From assembly GCA_900766195.1 (NCBI GenBank), contig CAAFUN010000161.1:1-42636 (forward strand): DNA of 42,636 bases, given 5' to 3'. Each line of letters opens with the position of its first letter. Position 1 is the first letter of the stretch. The DNA is from an uncultured Bacteroides sp. GTDB taxonomy: Bacteria; Bacteroidota; Bacteroidia; Bacteroidales; Bacteroidaceae. Below, in pieces: positions 24,307 through 31,428 of this stretch. Under the pieces are notes generated by a model. The model made no database searches. It was not told the DNA's origin and saw nothing but the letters and a program-made list of their open reading frames with translations. The translations under genes and the position numbers were made by a program.

Positions 24307-25284
24307 TTATTCCAAATCGAACATTATACGTATACCTTCATCAAGTGTATGGGGATTATAACCTAACTCTTTGTGGGCTTTTTCTATACTCATACCGCTG
24401 AAACGGGGACGTGGGGTTGCTTCATTTATTTCTATTGTTGTAACAGGACGGATAAGAGAAAAATCTAATCCTAGAATTTTTGCTACGCGAAAAGCGATGT
24501 CGGCTATAGTCAGACATTCAGCACCGCAAATGTGATAAATACCAATACGCTTTTCTCCAAAAGAATCCTGTAAATCACTGTTGGAAACGCTCTTGATTTT
24601 AGCATCAGGATCTAAAATATTATCGGGAAAAATCAATCTTTCTATTCCTGCAGAAACATCACCGACGAAAGTTGGGGTACGCCATTGATCAGATACAACT
24701 TGTATCTCTTCTCTGTTTCGAAGACGGTTAGCAATTAGCTGGATAATATTTCCATGCTGGCCTGGAAGAACAGATCCATATACAACGGCCACACGTACAA
24801 TCGCATAATTCGTGCAATATCTTTCAATACGCCTTTCTCCTTCAAGTTTAGTCACCCCGTAAAAGTTTACCGGCTCCGGTAAATCTTTTTCTGTATATAG
24901 CGTATCATTATAGCCACTAAAAACAAAATCTGTAGAAAGATGGATAAAACGACTCTTTGCCACTTCACAATGCCGAGCCAAACTTTCCACAGCCAATACA
25001 TTAAGCTCTTCCGCTTTTTTGTGATGGCTTTCGCAATAATCCGGCACAGATAAAGCCGATGCATTGATTACTACATCAGGAGTAGTTGCCTCAAATAAGT
25101 ACTCCACATCGTTGCTATTGCAAATATTAGCACGTACAAAATGATAATGACCTGACCCTTGTGCAATATCATCATGAAGTGAGCACCCTGTAGTATCATA
25201 TTCTCTCTTTCTTGAAAGGTCGTCTAGGATCCGGCGTCCGGTAAATCCATTTGCACCTATAATCAATACTCTCTTCTTATGCAT
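24307..25284 (-). CDS. NAD(P)-dependent sugar-nucleotide reductase/epimerase, RmlD-like
   Basis: A 325-residue SDR-family protein. NAD(P) motif VLIIGANGFTGRRILDDL at the N-terminus, VINASALSVPDYCESH, the serine-threonine pair in IHLSTDFVFSGYN, the YxxxK in VNFYGVTKLEGE and the late segment WRTPTFVGDVSAGIERL follow the pattern of dTDP-4-dehydrorhamnose reductase (RmlD). It is 25-30 residues longer than typical RmlD, with an insert near residue 230 (KIKSVSNSDLQDSFG), and lacks rmlABC neighbours, so a rhamnose role is not certain; related stand-alone proteins act on other deoxysugars or unknown substrates. The gene follows a secreted hypothetical protein gene by 104 bp on the same strand and may share its transcript. 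Confidence 0.75.
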   Translation of the reverse strand: MHKKRVLIIGANGFTGRRILDDLSRKREYDTTGCSLHDDIAQGSGHYHFVRANICNSNDVEYLFEATTPDVVINASALSVPDYCESHHKKAEELNVLAVESLARHCEVAKSRFIHLSTDFVFSGYNDTLYTEKDLPEPVNFYGVTKLEGERRIERYCTNYAIVRVAVVYGSVLPGQHGNIIQLIANRLRNREEIQVVSDQWRTPTFVGDVSAGIERLIFPDNILDPDAKIKSVSNSDLQDSFGEKRIGIYHICGAECLTIADIAFRVAKILGLDFSLIRPVTTIEINEATPRPRFSGMSIEKAHKELGYNPHTLDEGIRIMFDLE

Positions 25285-25388
25285 AATTCATTTAGAGTTG
25301 AAACTTGTTTGAGTCTAAATTTCCCTAAGATATTTTTATATATAAATTAAATTTGGCAAAGAATATAAGAAACAGCATTAGTCTATTT

Positions 25389-25934
25389 TTAATATGGGAA
25401 ACCTCTTTCTTGTTGTACTTCAATTTTGATACCAAAATTACCATTAGCTGATTTAAGTTCGAATGCTCCTCTAAAATTGTTTCGTTCCCAAGGCAATGCA
25501 GAAGGATTGAAGACCCTCCGACCATCTGCATTATAGTCTCCATAAGTATTTAGCTGCATTCCATTTTTTAATTTAAAACTTCCCATCTGTAAATATTGTG
25601 ATGATCCTCCAAATCCGGTTAATCCAAAGGGGTTTAGACTATATACAGAGCCTACCGACGGGTTAAATACGTTAGAAAATCCCTGACTATATGTCTTGTT
25701 AGGATCGAGTTGAAATATAAAACCGTAATCCTTACTAGCATCCGGTATTTCCAATTTGGATGAAGGTAGTTTAGGTGCTGCTATCTTCATTAGGTTCATA
25801 TCCAATAAAAATCCTCCGAAATCTTTAGTTTGCGGCAAAGACATATTGCGTAAAGTATCTGAATGAACTTCACTCTGAGCAAAAAGAGGGTGACAGCAAG
25901 TCAAGAGAAATAACAGCAATAAAAAATGTTTCAT
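25389..25934 (-). CDS. Secreted hypothetical protein, 181 residues
   Basis: Residues 1-19 are a signal peptide (HFLLLLFLLTCCHPLFAQ); cleavage after FAQ leaves about 162 residues. The two cysteines in the signal region are not in a clear lipobox context. The mature part is rich in glycine, asparagine and aromatic residues (NPFGLTGFGGSSQYLQMGSF, LNTYGDYNADGRRVFNPSAL) and has alternating patterns suggestive of beta strands, as in small periplasmic or outer-membrane-associated proteins of Bacteroidetes. I do not recognise a family. A near-consensus -7 box (TATATTCG, minus strand 25967-25960) lies about 26 bp upstream. Confidence 0.65.
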   Translation of the reverse strand: MKHFLLLLFLLTCCHPLFAQSEVHSDTLRNMSLPQTKDFGGFLLDMNLMKIAAPKLPSSKLEIPDASKDYGFIFQLDPNKTYSQGFSNVFNPSVGSVYSLNPFGLTGFGGSSQYLQMGSFKLKNGMQLNTYGDYNADGRRVFNPSALPWERNNFRGAFELKSANGNFGIKIEVQQERGFPY

Positions 25935-26022
25935 ATAACTTTTGTATATTTACTCACGGCGAATATAGAAAATATACTTGTAACGGATGGTTATAAAGTA
26001 GTGAAAGATTTAAAAATGACAG

Positions 26023-26154
26023 TCAATTAACAATCAGCTTATATCCTATTCCTCTAATATTTACAATGCGTATTCTTTCATCTTTGTCTAGCTTATGTCT
26101 GATTTTAGTTATAAAGACATGTAGGCTACGTGAATTAAAGAAGCTGTCATTATT
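26023..26154 (-). pseudogene. 3' remnant of an OmpR/PhoB-type response regulator
   Basis: An open frame of 43 codons ending in TGA encodes the recognition helix and wing of a winged-helix DNA-binding domain: NSRSLHVFITKIRHKLDKDE followed by RIRIVNIRGIGYKLIVN. This is the standard C-terminal pattern of PhoB/OmpR regulators (R-x-x-x-V-x-I-x-x-x-R-x-K-L ... VRGxGYxL). Upstream the frame hits a stop at 26157-26155 and the receiver domain and the rest of the DNA-binding domain are missing, so the gene was truncated by deletion. No sensor kinase remnant was found beside it. Confidence 0.8.
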
Positions 26155-26474
26155 TTATAGCTCAAGTAAAACTGTTTATATATTAATTTACTTGATTCCT
26201 GTTTTATACTAATGCTCAAAAAATATCTGATTATATATGTGTAGTATTTTTCCCAAATTGAAATAAAAGAGATTTTGATTCAAAAGCTTGAATTTTCATT
26301 AACTCTAATATATTATAAACAAAAATAGAATAGAGTCTTGTTACAAATAAATTATCTAATAATAAAAAGAAATAAAGGATTAAAAAATAAGAATAAAATA
26401 ATTGAAGTATTTAATAAATGCCAAAAGGATAAAGAAACATGTTCTATCCTAGCGTATATTTCAATTGAATATTA

Positions 26475-26482
26475 TACTTTTG
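26475..26482 (+). promoter_or_regulatory. -7 box of the mgtE leader transcript
   Basis: TACTTTTG matches TAnnTTTG. No strong -33 box. Transcription from near 26489 gives an unusually long leader of about 175 nt before mgtE. Confidence 0.5.
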
Positions 26483-26563
26483 CACAACTTTTAAACTTTC
26501 TAAAGTATAATGTCACATTTACTATTAGAAATAATATTCATTTAATTTGAGTTATTATGGACG

Positions 26564-26661
26564 AAGGCCCTTATCCGAGTTACAGTAAAACAAAAGTATT
26601 CATTATTCTGTAAGGAAGGCCTTGGTAGTCTCCTTAACAGATATAACCTAAAGGAGATTAC
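26564..26661 (+). promoter_or_regulatory. Structured mgtE leader with sequestered ribosome binding site; candidate Mg2+ riboswitch or RNA thermosensor-like element
   Basis: Two stems precede mgtE. Stem one is split: AAGGCC (26564-26569) with GGCCTT (26618-26623), and TTACAG (26580-26585) with CTGTAA (26608-26613). Stem two pairs 26625-26635 with 26651-26661 over 11 bp (one G-U), enclosing a 15-nt loop; its right arm is the Shine-Dalgarno sequence AAGGAG (26651-26656), 8 nt from the ATG. An alternative pairing, AAGGA (26612-26616) with TCCTT (26631-26635), would break both stems and free the ribosome site. Strong Shine-Dalgarno sequences are rare in Bacteroides, which makes the sequestering hairpin more telling. 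It does not match the M-box or yybP-ykoY patterns I know. Confidence 0.55.
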
Positions 26662-26664
26662 AAC

Positions 26665-28047
26665 ATGAATGAATTGAGAATTCATATTGAAGAATTAATT
26701 AAAAGCAAAAGCTGGAAAATCGTAAAAAACGAGGTTGGTAACCTCGAGCCACATCAAGTGGCTGAAATTATCGAAAGTCTCTCTAAGTCCGATCGTATCA
26801 TTCTTTTTAGACTCTTACCTAGAGAATTAGCAAAAGAAGCGTTCCAACATCTTTCTCACAACGAACAAGAAGATATAATTGAAGGGTTAGCTGCAAATGT
26901 TGAGAAGTTAGCCAGTTTGCTTAATGACCTTGACCCTGATGATCGTACTGCCTTTTTTGAAGAACTCCCTGGAGAAGTTAGTCAGCGACTCATGCAAATG
27001 CTCTCGAAGGAAGAACGTGATATAACCACACAGCTTCTGGGATACCCCAAGGATAGTATCGGACGATTAATGACACCTGAATATGTTGCTGTACGACCTT
27101 ATTTCACCGTGCAACAGGCTCTGGATCATATCCGTAGATTTGGGAGAGATTCTGAGACGTTAAATGTCATTTATATCGTTGATGATCGATGGAAACTTAT
27201 AGATGACATCCGTATAAAAGAGATCATATTGGCATCTCCTGAGCAACTTATATCAGAATTGGGTGATAATAGATTTATATCTCTTAATGCTTATGCCGAT
27301 CAGGAAGTTGCTGTTAAGGTTTTTGCGGATCATGACCGCCTTGCTTTACCGGTAACTGATACCGATGGCACTTTACTGGGCATTGTTACAGTAGATGATG
27401 TGATGGATGTGCAAGAAGAAGAAAGCACCGAGGACTTTCAGAAATTTGGTGGTACAGATGGATTAGATCTTTCGTATACCAAAACATCCCTATTTGAAAT
27501 GGTAAAGAAGCGCGCCGGATGGTTGGTCATTTTATTTTTAAGTGAAATGTTGACCGCATCTGCAATGGGGCATTTTGATGCAGAAATATCAAAAGCAGTG
27601 GTACTTGCTTTATTTGTTCCGCTAATTATTTCCAGTGGGGGTAACTCCGGTTCGCAGGCAGCCAGTCTTATTATTCGTTCATTGGCTCTAAATGAATTGA
27701 AGCTTAAAAACTGGTGGTATGTGATGCGAAAAGAAATTTTATCGGGGCTACTATTGGGTGCAATACTAGGAATAATAGGCTTTATTCGTATCTTTATATG
27801 GCAAGAAACCGGACTGTATGACTATGGCGAATATTGGTTCTGGATTGCGATAAGTGTATCTATTTCATTGATATTTATTGTTTTATGGGGAACGCTGTCA
27901 GGCTCTATGATTCCTTTTATATTAAAGAGAATAGGCCTTGACCCGGCAACAGCATCTGCTCCTTTCGTGGCAACATTAGTAGATGTAACAGGGCTTATTA
28001 TTTATTTCAGCATTGCTGCTGTATTCTTAAGCGGAAAATTATTGTAA
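26665..28047 (+). CDS. mgtE: Magnesium transporter/channel MgtE
   Basis: A 460-residue inner-membrane Mg2+ channel of the MgtE family, about normal length. Residues of about 20-130 form the cytoplasmic N domain of helical repeats (ELPGEVSQRLMQMLSKEE). Two CBS domains occupy about 140-265 (IGRLMTPEYVAVRP and LGIVTVDDVMDVQ). Five membrane helices at about 285-455 form the pore, with the family motif PLIISSGGNSGSQAASLIIR and the C-terminal DPATASAPFVATLVDVTGL, which carries the pore aspartate that binds Mg2+ in the Thermus protein. In that family Mg2+ bound to the N and CBS domains closes the channel. The gene stands alone, with a long structured leader upstream and a terminator downstream, so RNA-level control by Mg2+ is plausible. 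Confidence 0.95.
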   Translation: MNELRIHIEELIKSKSWKIVKNEVGNLEPHQVAEIIESLSKSDRIILFRLLPRELAKEAFQHLSHNEQEDIIEGLAANVEKLASLLNDLDPDDRTAFFEELPGEVSQRLMQMLSKEERDITTQLLGYPKDSIGRLMTPEYVAVRPYFTVQQALDHIRRFGRDSETLNVIYIVDDRWKLIDDIRIKEIILASPEQLISELGDNRFISLNAYADQEVAVKVFADHDRLALPVTDTDGTLLGIVTVDDVMDVQEEESTEDFQKFGGTDGLDLSYTKTSLFEMVKKRAGWLVILFLSEMLTASAMGHFDAEISKAVVLALFVPLIISSGGNSGSQAASLIIRSLALNELKLKNWWYVMRKEILSGLLLGAILGIIGFIRIFIWQETGLYDYGEYWFWIAISVSISLIFIVLWGTLSGSMIPFILKRIGLDPATASAPFVATLVDVTGLIIYFSIAAVFLSGKLL

Positions 28048-28074
28048 TTGAATATGAATTTTACAAAAAAAAGA

Positions 28075-28130
28075 CTGACCTTAAAAGGTATTCTCTAAAG
28101 TTTTCTTTAGAAGAAGTCAGGTATTTTTTT
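28075..28130 (+). terminator. mgtE terminator
   Basis: Hairpin TCTAAAG/CTTTAGA (28094-28100 with 28105-28111, TTTT loop) inside an outer CTGAC/GTCAG pair (28075-28079 with 28116-28120), followed by a T-rich run to 28130. Confidence 0.75.
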
Positions 28131-28161
28131 CATTCACTTAATATCAAAACTATCCATATAG

Positions 28162-28199
28162 CATAAAAGGGACATTTATTACCAAATGTCCCTTTTATG
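28162..28199. terminator. Bidirectional terminator between mgtE and the copper efflux operon
   Basis: A perfect 16-bp stem (28162-28177 with 28184-28199) and a 6-nt loop. The stem itself contains A- and T-runs on both sides, as in bidirectional terminators; it lies 28 bp past the stop of the minus-strand adaptor gene. Confidence 0.8.
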
Positions 28200-28227
28200 T
28201 ATAATCTAACAGGCTTCAGACGCAGAT

Positions 28228-29820
28228 TTATTCCCTATACTTGCAGCATGCCGGCAATGCATCATAAGTTTTCTTATCAGCCTTGTATTTATCGGTATCG
28301 TGTCCCACTTTAGCCTCGGTTTTGCTTATTGCGTCTATCGAAGTCAGTGACGGATTGAAGTCAACATGCAGCATCTTGGTACTTTGATCCCAATTAGCTG
28401 TAAGTATGCCGTTCGTTCCTTTTGCTGCTTTTTCAATACGTTCTTTGCACATTCCACAATTGCCTTTAACCGCAATCATCGCATGTTTGCTTTCTGTCGA
28501 TTTGTCATTTGTAGCTGTCGCAGAAGCGTTGGCAGAGCCGTTCATCATGCTTTGCTTACCCTCGAGTTGTGCACTGGCATCAATAGCAAATACTCCATTG
28601 GTGACTACTTCTTCTCCATCGTTCAAGCCGGAAGTAACCACATAAAAATCACCCAATGAAGGGCCTAGCTCTATGGTACGCATCGAAAAGGTGGGCATAC
28701 TTTGGTTGGATTGCTTGACGTAGATTACAGAGCGCTTTCCTGTCCAGAGCACTGCTGACTTTGGAATGACCACCTCATTGCGATGTTGGTTGAGCGAAGC
28801 TTTTACTAGTGCATCGGCATACATTTCCGGTTTCAGTTGCATCCCCGGGTTGGAAGCTTCCACCCTTACTTTGGCCGTGCGTGTGGCCTGATCGAGTATC
28901 GGACTAATAAAGGAAACTTTGCCCGAGAAGCTCTTTCCGGGAATAGATTTCAGCGTGTAATCCAGTTTGTCGCCTATCTTTAGAAAAGGAAGATCTTCTT
29001 CATAGGCATCAAATACCACCCATACGCGTGACAAATTGGCAACATCATACAGTACGCTACCTTGTCCGATATAGTCACCTTGGTTTACTCTTTTTCCTAC
29101 TACAACCCCGCTAACATTAGCCTTTATGTCAATGACAGGTGAGGTATTGGTAGAATGTTCCATGGCAGATATCTGCGAATCGGTCAGTTTTAGCAACCTT
29201 AGTTTTTCGCGTACAGCCTGCCATAATGCCGGTTGGGTAGACTTGTACTTTGCAGCTTCTTGTAGTTCGCGTTGGGCATTCAGCAGATCGGGTGAGTAAA
29301 TAGCCGCAATGGTTTGCCCTTGGCGTACTGTCTCTCCGGTAAAGTTGATGTAGAGTTTTTCAATACGCCCGTTAAAGTAAGATACTTGCGATTGCAGCAA
29401 ACGCTCGTCAGCCTGTACGGTGCCATATAAGTGAATGTTCTTTACGGGGTTCTGCCTGCTTACCACCGTTGTTTCTATATTGGCCAATGCTATTGCTTCA
29501 TCAGACAGTTGGATGGCATTGGCATCAACAGCCTGGCTTCCTGCGTCCATGCTTTTCACAGGAATGAGATCCATCCCACATATGGGGCATTTACCTTCTT
29601 TATCCATTTTTATTTGTGGATGCATGGAGCAAGTCCAGTACTTAATGCCGTCCTTACTTGAGTGAATACTGTCTGCATGAGCGGCATCATCATGTCCTTT
29701 GGCACTGTCTTTATGATTCGTTGAAAAAACAAGCCATCCTATCAAGAGTCCGCCTATAAATATCAGTCCGTATCTTACCGAATTTCTTTTGAAGAATTCT
29801 CTTATTATATTCGTTTCCAT
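28228..29820 (-). CDS. RND efflux periplasmic adaptor, CusB-like, with N-terminal heavy-metal-binding and C-terminal HMA-like domains
   Basis: A 530-residue membrane-fusion protein linking the CusA-like pump to the CusC-like channel in a Cu(I)/Ag(I) efflux complex. One membrane anchor lies at about 15-33. Residues 61-88 are a heavy-metal-binding domain (YWTCSMHPQI ... CPICGMDLIP). Barrel-sandwich, beta-barrel and alpha-hairpin parts of the HlyD/CusB fold fill about 120-430 (TVVSRQNPVKNIHLYG, LNAQRELQEA, DIKANVSGVVVGKRVNQGDY). From residue 446 an HMA-like domain has CGMC (C455-C458), and the protein ends with a CC pair. The C-terminal domain is unusual for CusB and may hand metal over like CusF. 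ATG 29820 is preferred to 29850, which would overlap the upstream gene. Last gene of the operon. Confidence 0.88.
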   Translation of the reverse strand: METNIIREFFKRNSVRYGLIFIGGLLIGWLVFSTNHKDSAKGHDDAAHADSIHSSKDGIKYWTCSMHPQIKMDKEGKCPICGMDLIPVKSMDAGSQAVDANAIQLSDEAIALANIETTVVSRQNPVKNIHLYGTVQADERLLQSQVSYFNGRIEKLYINFTGETVRQGQTIAAIYSPDLLNAQRELQEAAKYKSTQPALWQAVREKLRLLKLTDSQISAMEHSTNTSPVIDIKANVSGVVVGKRVNQGDYIGQGSVLYDVANLSRVWVVFDAYEEDLPFLKIGDKLDYTLKSIPGKSFSGKVSFISPILDQATRTAKVRVEASNPGMQLKPEMYADALVKASLNQHRNEVVIPKSAVLWTGKRSVIYVKQSNQSMPTFSMRTIELGPSLGDFYVVTSGLNDGEEVVTNGVFAIDASAQLEGKQSMMNGSANASATATNDKSTESKHAMIAVKGNCGMCKERIEKAAKGTNGILTANWDQSTKMLHVDFNPSLTSIDAISKTEAKVGHDTDKYKADKKTYDALPACCKYRE

Positions 29821-29833
29821 AATCTTATTGTTT

Positions 29834-31417
29834 TTATAATTTAGAGTCATTGAATGATATCAGTTTCTGCATGGTTGCCACCATGGTGTTGTAACCGGCT
29901 ATTGCTTCCGATCGTTTCAACTGATAGTCCAACAGCTGCCTCTCTACTTGTATGACATTATTCAAGTCACTCCCTCCAAGAATGTATTCTCTTACTACCA
30001 AACTATATGCACTCTGTGCCAGTTCTTTCTGCTTGTCATAAAGCATGATCTTTCTTTCTGCATCCTCCAACTGATGCCGGGTTGTATACAGTTCAGCCTC
30101 TAATGAGTTGAGCGTATTGGCATACTTCTCTTTATTGGCTTCCTGCATAAAACGGGTTTCGCGCTGCATGGCCTTATACTTGTTCCGATAAAGCGGAATG
30201 CTTACCGATACCATAGGCATCACCATGTCCTTGCCATTCATATCACCCATCGCCAGCATCTTATCATTCGTCTTCTTGTTGAGCATGTATTGCACGCCTA
30301 TGCCAAACATGGGGTAACCCATTTTTTTATCGGTCTTTGCTTTGGCTTCATAGCTCAATCCTTCTTCCAAAATCATATTCAATGTGGGGTTTTGAGCTTT
30401 AATCTCATTTATGAGTGACGGCTCATCCAGCCGGAAAGAGATTTGGAGGATAGACTCAGGCAACTGAATGCCCGATTCCGGAGCTCTATTCAGTAAGGCG
30501 TTGAAGGTAGCCGTCTCAGCCTTAATCTCAGAAAGTAGACTTTCTATATTATTGTCTATCTCGGCCATTTCAATCTGAATGCGGAGTACGTCCGACATCC
30601 CCGATGCGGTGCCTGACATTCCTGATGAAGAACTCCCCATCCCCGACATACCTCCTCCGGAAGACATGCTATTGGCCGAACTGCCCACTGCGGTACTTGA
30701 TGAGGAAACTCCTCCGCCCATAGCCGAAGTACTTCCCCCTGAGTTTTGCATGGAAGACATTCCGTTTCCCATCCCCGACATGCCTCCACCGGTTGAGGAA
30801 GCGCTACTTGTTGCGCTACTTCCCTGAGTGGATGCGCCTGATGTATTCAACTTCAACGAAGTGGGTGAGGGGAGTGAATAGCCTGCCGAGTTACTGCCGG
30901 TGGGTGAAGAAAACTTCCGTATGGCGAGTTCTTCCAACTGCTTCAAGAGTCTCTTATTTTCGCGATTGTTATTGAGCTGTTGCCGAAGATTTAATAACAT
31001 ATACCACTGCGAATAAACGCTTAGATACATATTGTTTCTCGTTTCTCTAAATTGCTCATACGCCATCTGTGCGCGATGGGTAGCCTCTGTCTGTGCCGAC
31101 TTCTTAGTGCCAAACCAAGGGAACATCTGCATAAGCTTGAATTGGGAAACCTGACGTCCTCCCACAATATCCATCGGCTTAAGGAAAAAGCCCATCTCCA
31201 ACTCCGGATCCTGATAAGCGCCTGATTGTGGCACTCGCTCCAGTGCGGCTTTGTAAGAGAGGAAGGCAGACCTTACCTCCGGATTATTTTCTGCTGCTAT
31301 TTTTAAATAATGGTTTAACGAATCTGCGCTTTCAGCATAAGCGGAAGTATTGTATCCTCCAAGTACCAACATCAGAAGGATGACTAAACCTATATATTTT
31401 TGAATATTTGTTTTCAT
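29834..31417 (-). CDS. TolC/CusC-like outer membrane efflux protein with a Gly/Ser/Met-rich insert
   Basis: A 527-residue outer-membrane channel of the OEP/TolC family. Signal peptide about residues 1-28 (YIGLVILLMLVLGGYNTSAY). The first OEP half is about 35-170 and the second about 280-520, with the usual helical repeat marks (SAFLSYKAALERVPQSGAYQ; AYSLVVREYILGGSDLNNVI). Between them, about residues 170-276, is a low-complexity stretch made almost only of G, S, A, T and M, with about ten methionines in GGM, SGM or SSM triplets (for example STGGGMSGMGNGMSSM). This sits at the periplasmic end between helices and may bind Cu(I), as methionine motifs do in CusA and CusF. It lies 11 bp after the pump gene in the copper operon. 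Confidence 0.88.
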   Translation of the reverse strand: MKTNIQKYIGLVILLMLVLGGYNTSAYAESADSLNHYLKIAAENNPEVRSAFLSYKAALERVPQSGAYQDPELEMGFFLKPMDIVGGRQVSQFKLMQMFPWFGTKKSAQTEATHRAQMAYEQFRETRNNMYLSVYSQWYMLLNLRQQLNNNRENKRLLKQLEELAIRKFSSPTGSNSAGYSLPSPTSLKLNTSGASTQGSSATSSASSTGGGMSGMGNGMSSMQNSGGSTSAMGGGVSSSSTAVGSSANSMSSGGGMSGMGSSSSGMSGTASGMSDVLRIQIEMAEIDNNIESLLSEIKAETATFNALLNRAPESGIQLPESILQISFRLDEPSLINEIKAQNPTLNMILEEGLSYEAKAKTDKKMGYPMFGIGVQYMLNKKTNDKMLAMGDMNGKDMVMPMVSVSIPLYRNKYKAMQRETRFMQEANKEKYANTLNSLEAELYTTRHQLEDAERKIMLYDKQKELAQSAYSLVVREYILGGSDLNNVIQVERQLLDYQLKRSEAIAGYNTMVATMQKLISFNDSKL

Positions 31418-31428
31418 AACGACTAGCT

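Larger units (their letters stand above)
25935..26664. other. 730-bp gap: regulator relic, AT-rich stretch, mgtE promoter and leader
   Basis: Contains the 3' remnant of an OmpR-type regulator (26154-26023), a 9-bp stem (26162-26170 with 26187-26195) of unknown role, about 250 bp of very AT-rich sequence with no credible gene, and the promoter plus leader of mgtE described separately. Confidence 0.6.

Noticed and set aside
26338..26550. 70-codon plus-strand frame before mgtE
   Set aside because: Starts at TTG, is lysine/isoleucine/asparagine-rich low-complexity sequence, and overlaps the mgtE promoter. Looks like AT-rich non-coding DNA.
26564..26661. Known M-box or yybP-ykoY riboswitch in front of mgtE
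   Set aside because: The conserved core sequences of those RNAs as I know them are not present; reported instead as an unassigned structured leader.
30556..30827. Frames on both strands across the Gly/Ser/Met-rich region of the channel gene
   Set aside because: Produced by the repetitive codons of the insert (proline- and alanine-rich on one strand); not genes.
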